A stretch of 64,000 nt of DNA. Source: Nothophaeocryptopus gaeumannii (Eukaryota; Ascomycota; Dothideomycetes; Mycosphaerellales; Mycosphaerellaceae). Location: assembly GCA_031771865.1 (NCBI GenBank), contig JASISA010000042.1, positions 248,001-312,000 on the forward strand, given 5' to 3'. Under the pieces are notes generated by a model. The model was not told the DNA's origin. It did no database searches and saw only the letters and a list, made by a program, of their open reading frames with translations. A program made the position numbers and the translations under genes. This document shows, piece after piece, positions 62,546-64,000 of the stretch (within the stretch, counting starts at the first letter, position 1; every line of letters begins with the position of its first letter).

Positions 62546-64000
62546 CTTCCGCTTCTTGTCGCTGTCGATAGTAAGGTATGGAAGCTTAGTTAGCGGCGCA
62601 GTAATGAAGTTCATAAAGTCGTCTTCGTGGTCCGTAACTACTTCCTTCTATCGCTCGAACTCTGCAAACTAGTCCTCGTCGTCTACCTCCACGTCCGCGG
62701 AGGTGTTAGTAATAGGCTAATATCGCTCTTAATATTGTAGCTAAAGCTCTTTAGCACGCTTCTTACCAGCCTCTAACTACTGCTTCTTCTTAGTTGTCTT
62801 CCACTGCTACGCAATCCACTTAAGGCGCCGCTTAGGGTGAAGGATCATAGCTGTAAAGTAAGCTCCAGACTCGTTAATTAGAGTGTAGTACTTGTCGAAG
62901 ATCCTCCACGACGTATTGACTGCTGTAAGTAGTACCTCCCTCTTAGCGTGCAGCTTCTCGGAGTCTTCGATATCCTGAATAAGGGCATTCATAATCGGTG
63001 AAAGATGTCGAGGGTGTAGGCGTGCCCTTCAGCTTTAAGAGTTGCCTGCTTAAAGGGCTTGAGGAAGTTCTTTACATGCTCGAGAAAGTACCAATCGTCG
63101 TCAGTTAGGATAATCGCTTCGAAGGCGTCCGGCTCGCGAGTGAACATAGCGTTGAGGAAGATCTTGGTATTAATCGCTTCGCTAATAAGAGTGAACTATC
63201 CGTTCCACCTTGTCTTGTTTAGCATCTTCGGCACTGTAGAGGGCACGTTCGGCCAAACTTGAGCTAACTCCTTGAATAGCTACCACTACCTATCCTTGCG
63301 TAGAAGGATTGAAAGGGCATACAGCTTAGTAAGAGGCTCTTGCTTGATAAGTACGTCTTCGTCTGCCTCCATGGATATAAATCTCTTATTGTCGTCGTTA
63401 TTGAGTTGCCGCTGAGAGTTGGTAGCACGTGTAATAGCGTCTTCGAAGGTGTCCGGATCCGTAGAGTGTTGGAACGCCTAGGTCGCTAGATTGATAATAT
63501 GCCCTAGGCAGCGCAACCTCCGCGTCTTCTCAGACTACTAAGTAATGCCTTTGGACCTCATAAAGCTCTCGAACTCGCGTACGAGCGTGTCGTTAACTGT
63601 AACGTTGTCGGAGGTAATCCAGCCAAAGCGTAGCCAAAGGTTGTATCGCTCTATACTTCTAAGACAAAGCTGGGCAAGGTAGGTACCTGATTTGACCTCC
63701 CTACCTACAACTTCAACTAGATCGATGAGTACTTGTCGTAGCTTGCCAGTTCGGTCGACGAATTGAATGTTAACTGCCTAGAAGTGTTTATAGCTATGTC
63801 TAAGATCCCAAGTGTCTATAGAGAGGTAGTAGCAGCCTATAGACTCCCTGTCTAGCCAGCGCACAAGGAGGACCTCCTACTCTGCGAAATTGCGAAGAAT
63901 GCGCGGCCGAATCGCACTAGCAGCATTCAGTAAGGCAACCTGAGCCTCCGGATTGGCTAGTAGTATCATTCGCTTGAAGGACGGGCTTATAACACTATAG
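62546..64000 (-). pseudogene. hAT-2 transposase N-terminal and core part (runs off the window)
   Basis: Minus-strand reading from 64000: EAQVALLNAASAIRPRI, SIDTWDLRHSYKHF (catalytic D region), ITSDNVTVNDTLVREF, RRLRCLGHIINLATQAF, and WRIFDKYYTLINESGAYFTA / LHPKRRLKWI at 62.8-62.9 kb. This is the usual hAT order. TAG/TAA stops interrupt it at W/Q positions. The 5' end lies beyond the window. Confidence 0.75.

Larger units (their letters stand above)
55912..64000 (-). mobile_element. hAT-2 DNA transposon, RIP-degraded, interrupted by a LINE and Copia-2, running off the window
   Basis: Minus-strand hAT transposase remnants lie on both sides of a foreign block: the N-terminal and core part at 62546-64000 and the C-terminal dimerisation part at about 56215-56518. 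Removing 56531-62545 (LINE with nested Copia-2 and one target copy) makes the two halves collinear in the same frame. Stops are TAG/TAA at W and Q positions, as in hAT-1. The left end is tentative: the sequence from about 55912 has a perfect 8-bp-arm palindrome and several AAATCATA repeats that look subterminal. The right end is outside the window. Confidence 0.78.

Noticed and set aside
1..64000. CRISPR arrays, operons and bacterial-type ribosome binding sites
   Set aside because: No spaced identical repeats were found. Gene structure, introns and RIP point to a eukaryotic fungal genome.

Overview
The window looks like genomic DNA of a filamentous ascomycete, most likely a dothideomycete. 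Genes are short, intron-poor and on both strands. The introns I can resolve are 44-119 nt with GTAAGT-like donors, CTGAC branch sites and CAG/TAG acceptors. One gene is a recognisable fungal ribosome-biogenesis factor (SLX9). F-box paralogs are abundant, and two old DNA transposons carry the TAG/TAA pattern left by repeat-induced point mutation (RIP). Genus and species cannot be read from this sequence.

Layout. 0.25-4.1 kb: two convergent paralogs with a SANT/Myb-like N-terminus. 5-7.7 kb: small genes and a gene broken by three frameshifts. 8.07-10.95 kb: a RIP-degraded hAT transposon (hAT-1) with 21-bp terminal inverted repeats. 11.2-16.2 kb: an unknown coiled-coil protein, a three-exon secreted six-cysteine protein, SLX9, and a five-exon secreted twelve-cysteine protein. 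17.5-19.4 kb: a divergent F-box pair. 19.8-21.5 kb: weak gene fragments. 22.16-27.48 kb: Copia-1, a complete but coding-defective Ty1/copia element on the minus strand. 27.8-33.1 kb: poorly preserved or spliced genes of unknown function. 36.0-37.3 kb: one clean 434-aa gene. 37.3-41.3 kb: gene-poor. 41.3-51.8 kb: six more F-box family members, four of them broken. 53.0-55.3 kb: a divergent paralog pair, possibly BTB-related. 55.9-64.0 kb: a three-layer nest in which a RIP-degraded hAT (hAT-2) is interrupted by a 5'-truncated LINE, which is interrupted by Copia-2.

The F-box proteins (at least eight members or remnants) are presumably substrate adaptors of SCF ubiquitin ligases and share a C-terminal motif of the form M-x-[LIV]-x-x-P-P. 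The two secreted cysteine-rich genes lie next to each other around SLX9 and are the best candidates for lineage-specific secreted or effector-like proteins.

The two Copia copies lie in opposite orientation about 29.5 kb apart. Both have intact LTRs, a half-tRNA(iMet) primer site and a polypurine tract, and both share the same coding lesions. This suggests movement of a defective lineage in trans, or in one case programmed stop readthrough (UGA-CUA-G). Many frame breaks in the window are single-base indels, often in short homopolymers, so some 'pseudogenes' may be sequencing errors.
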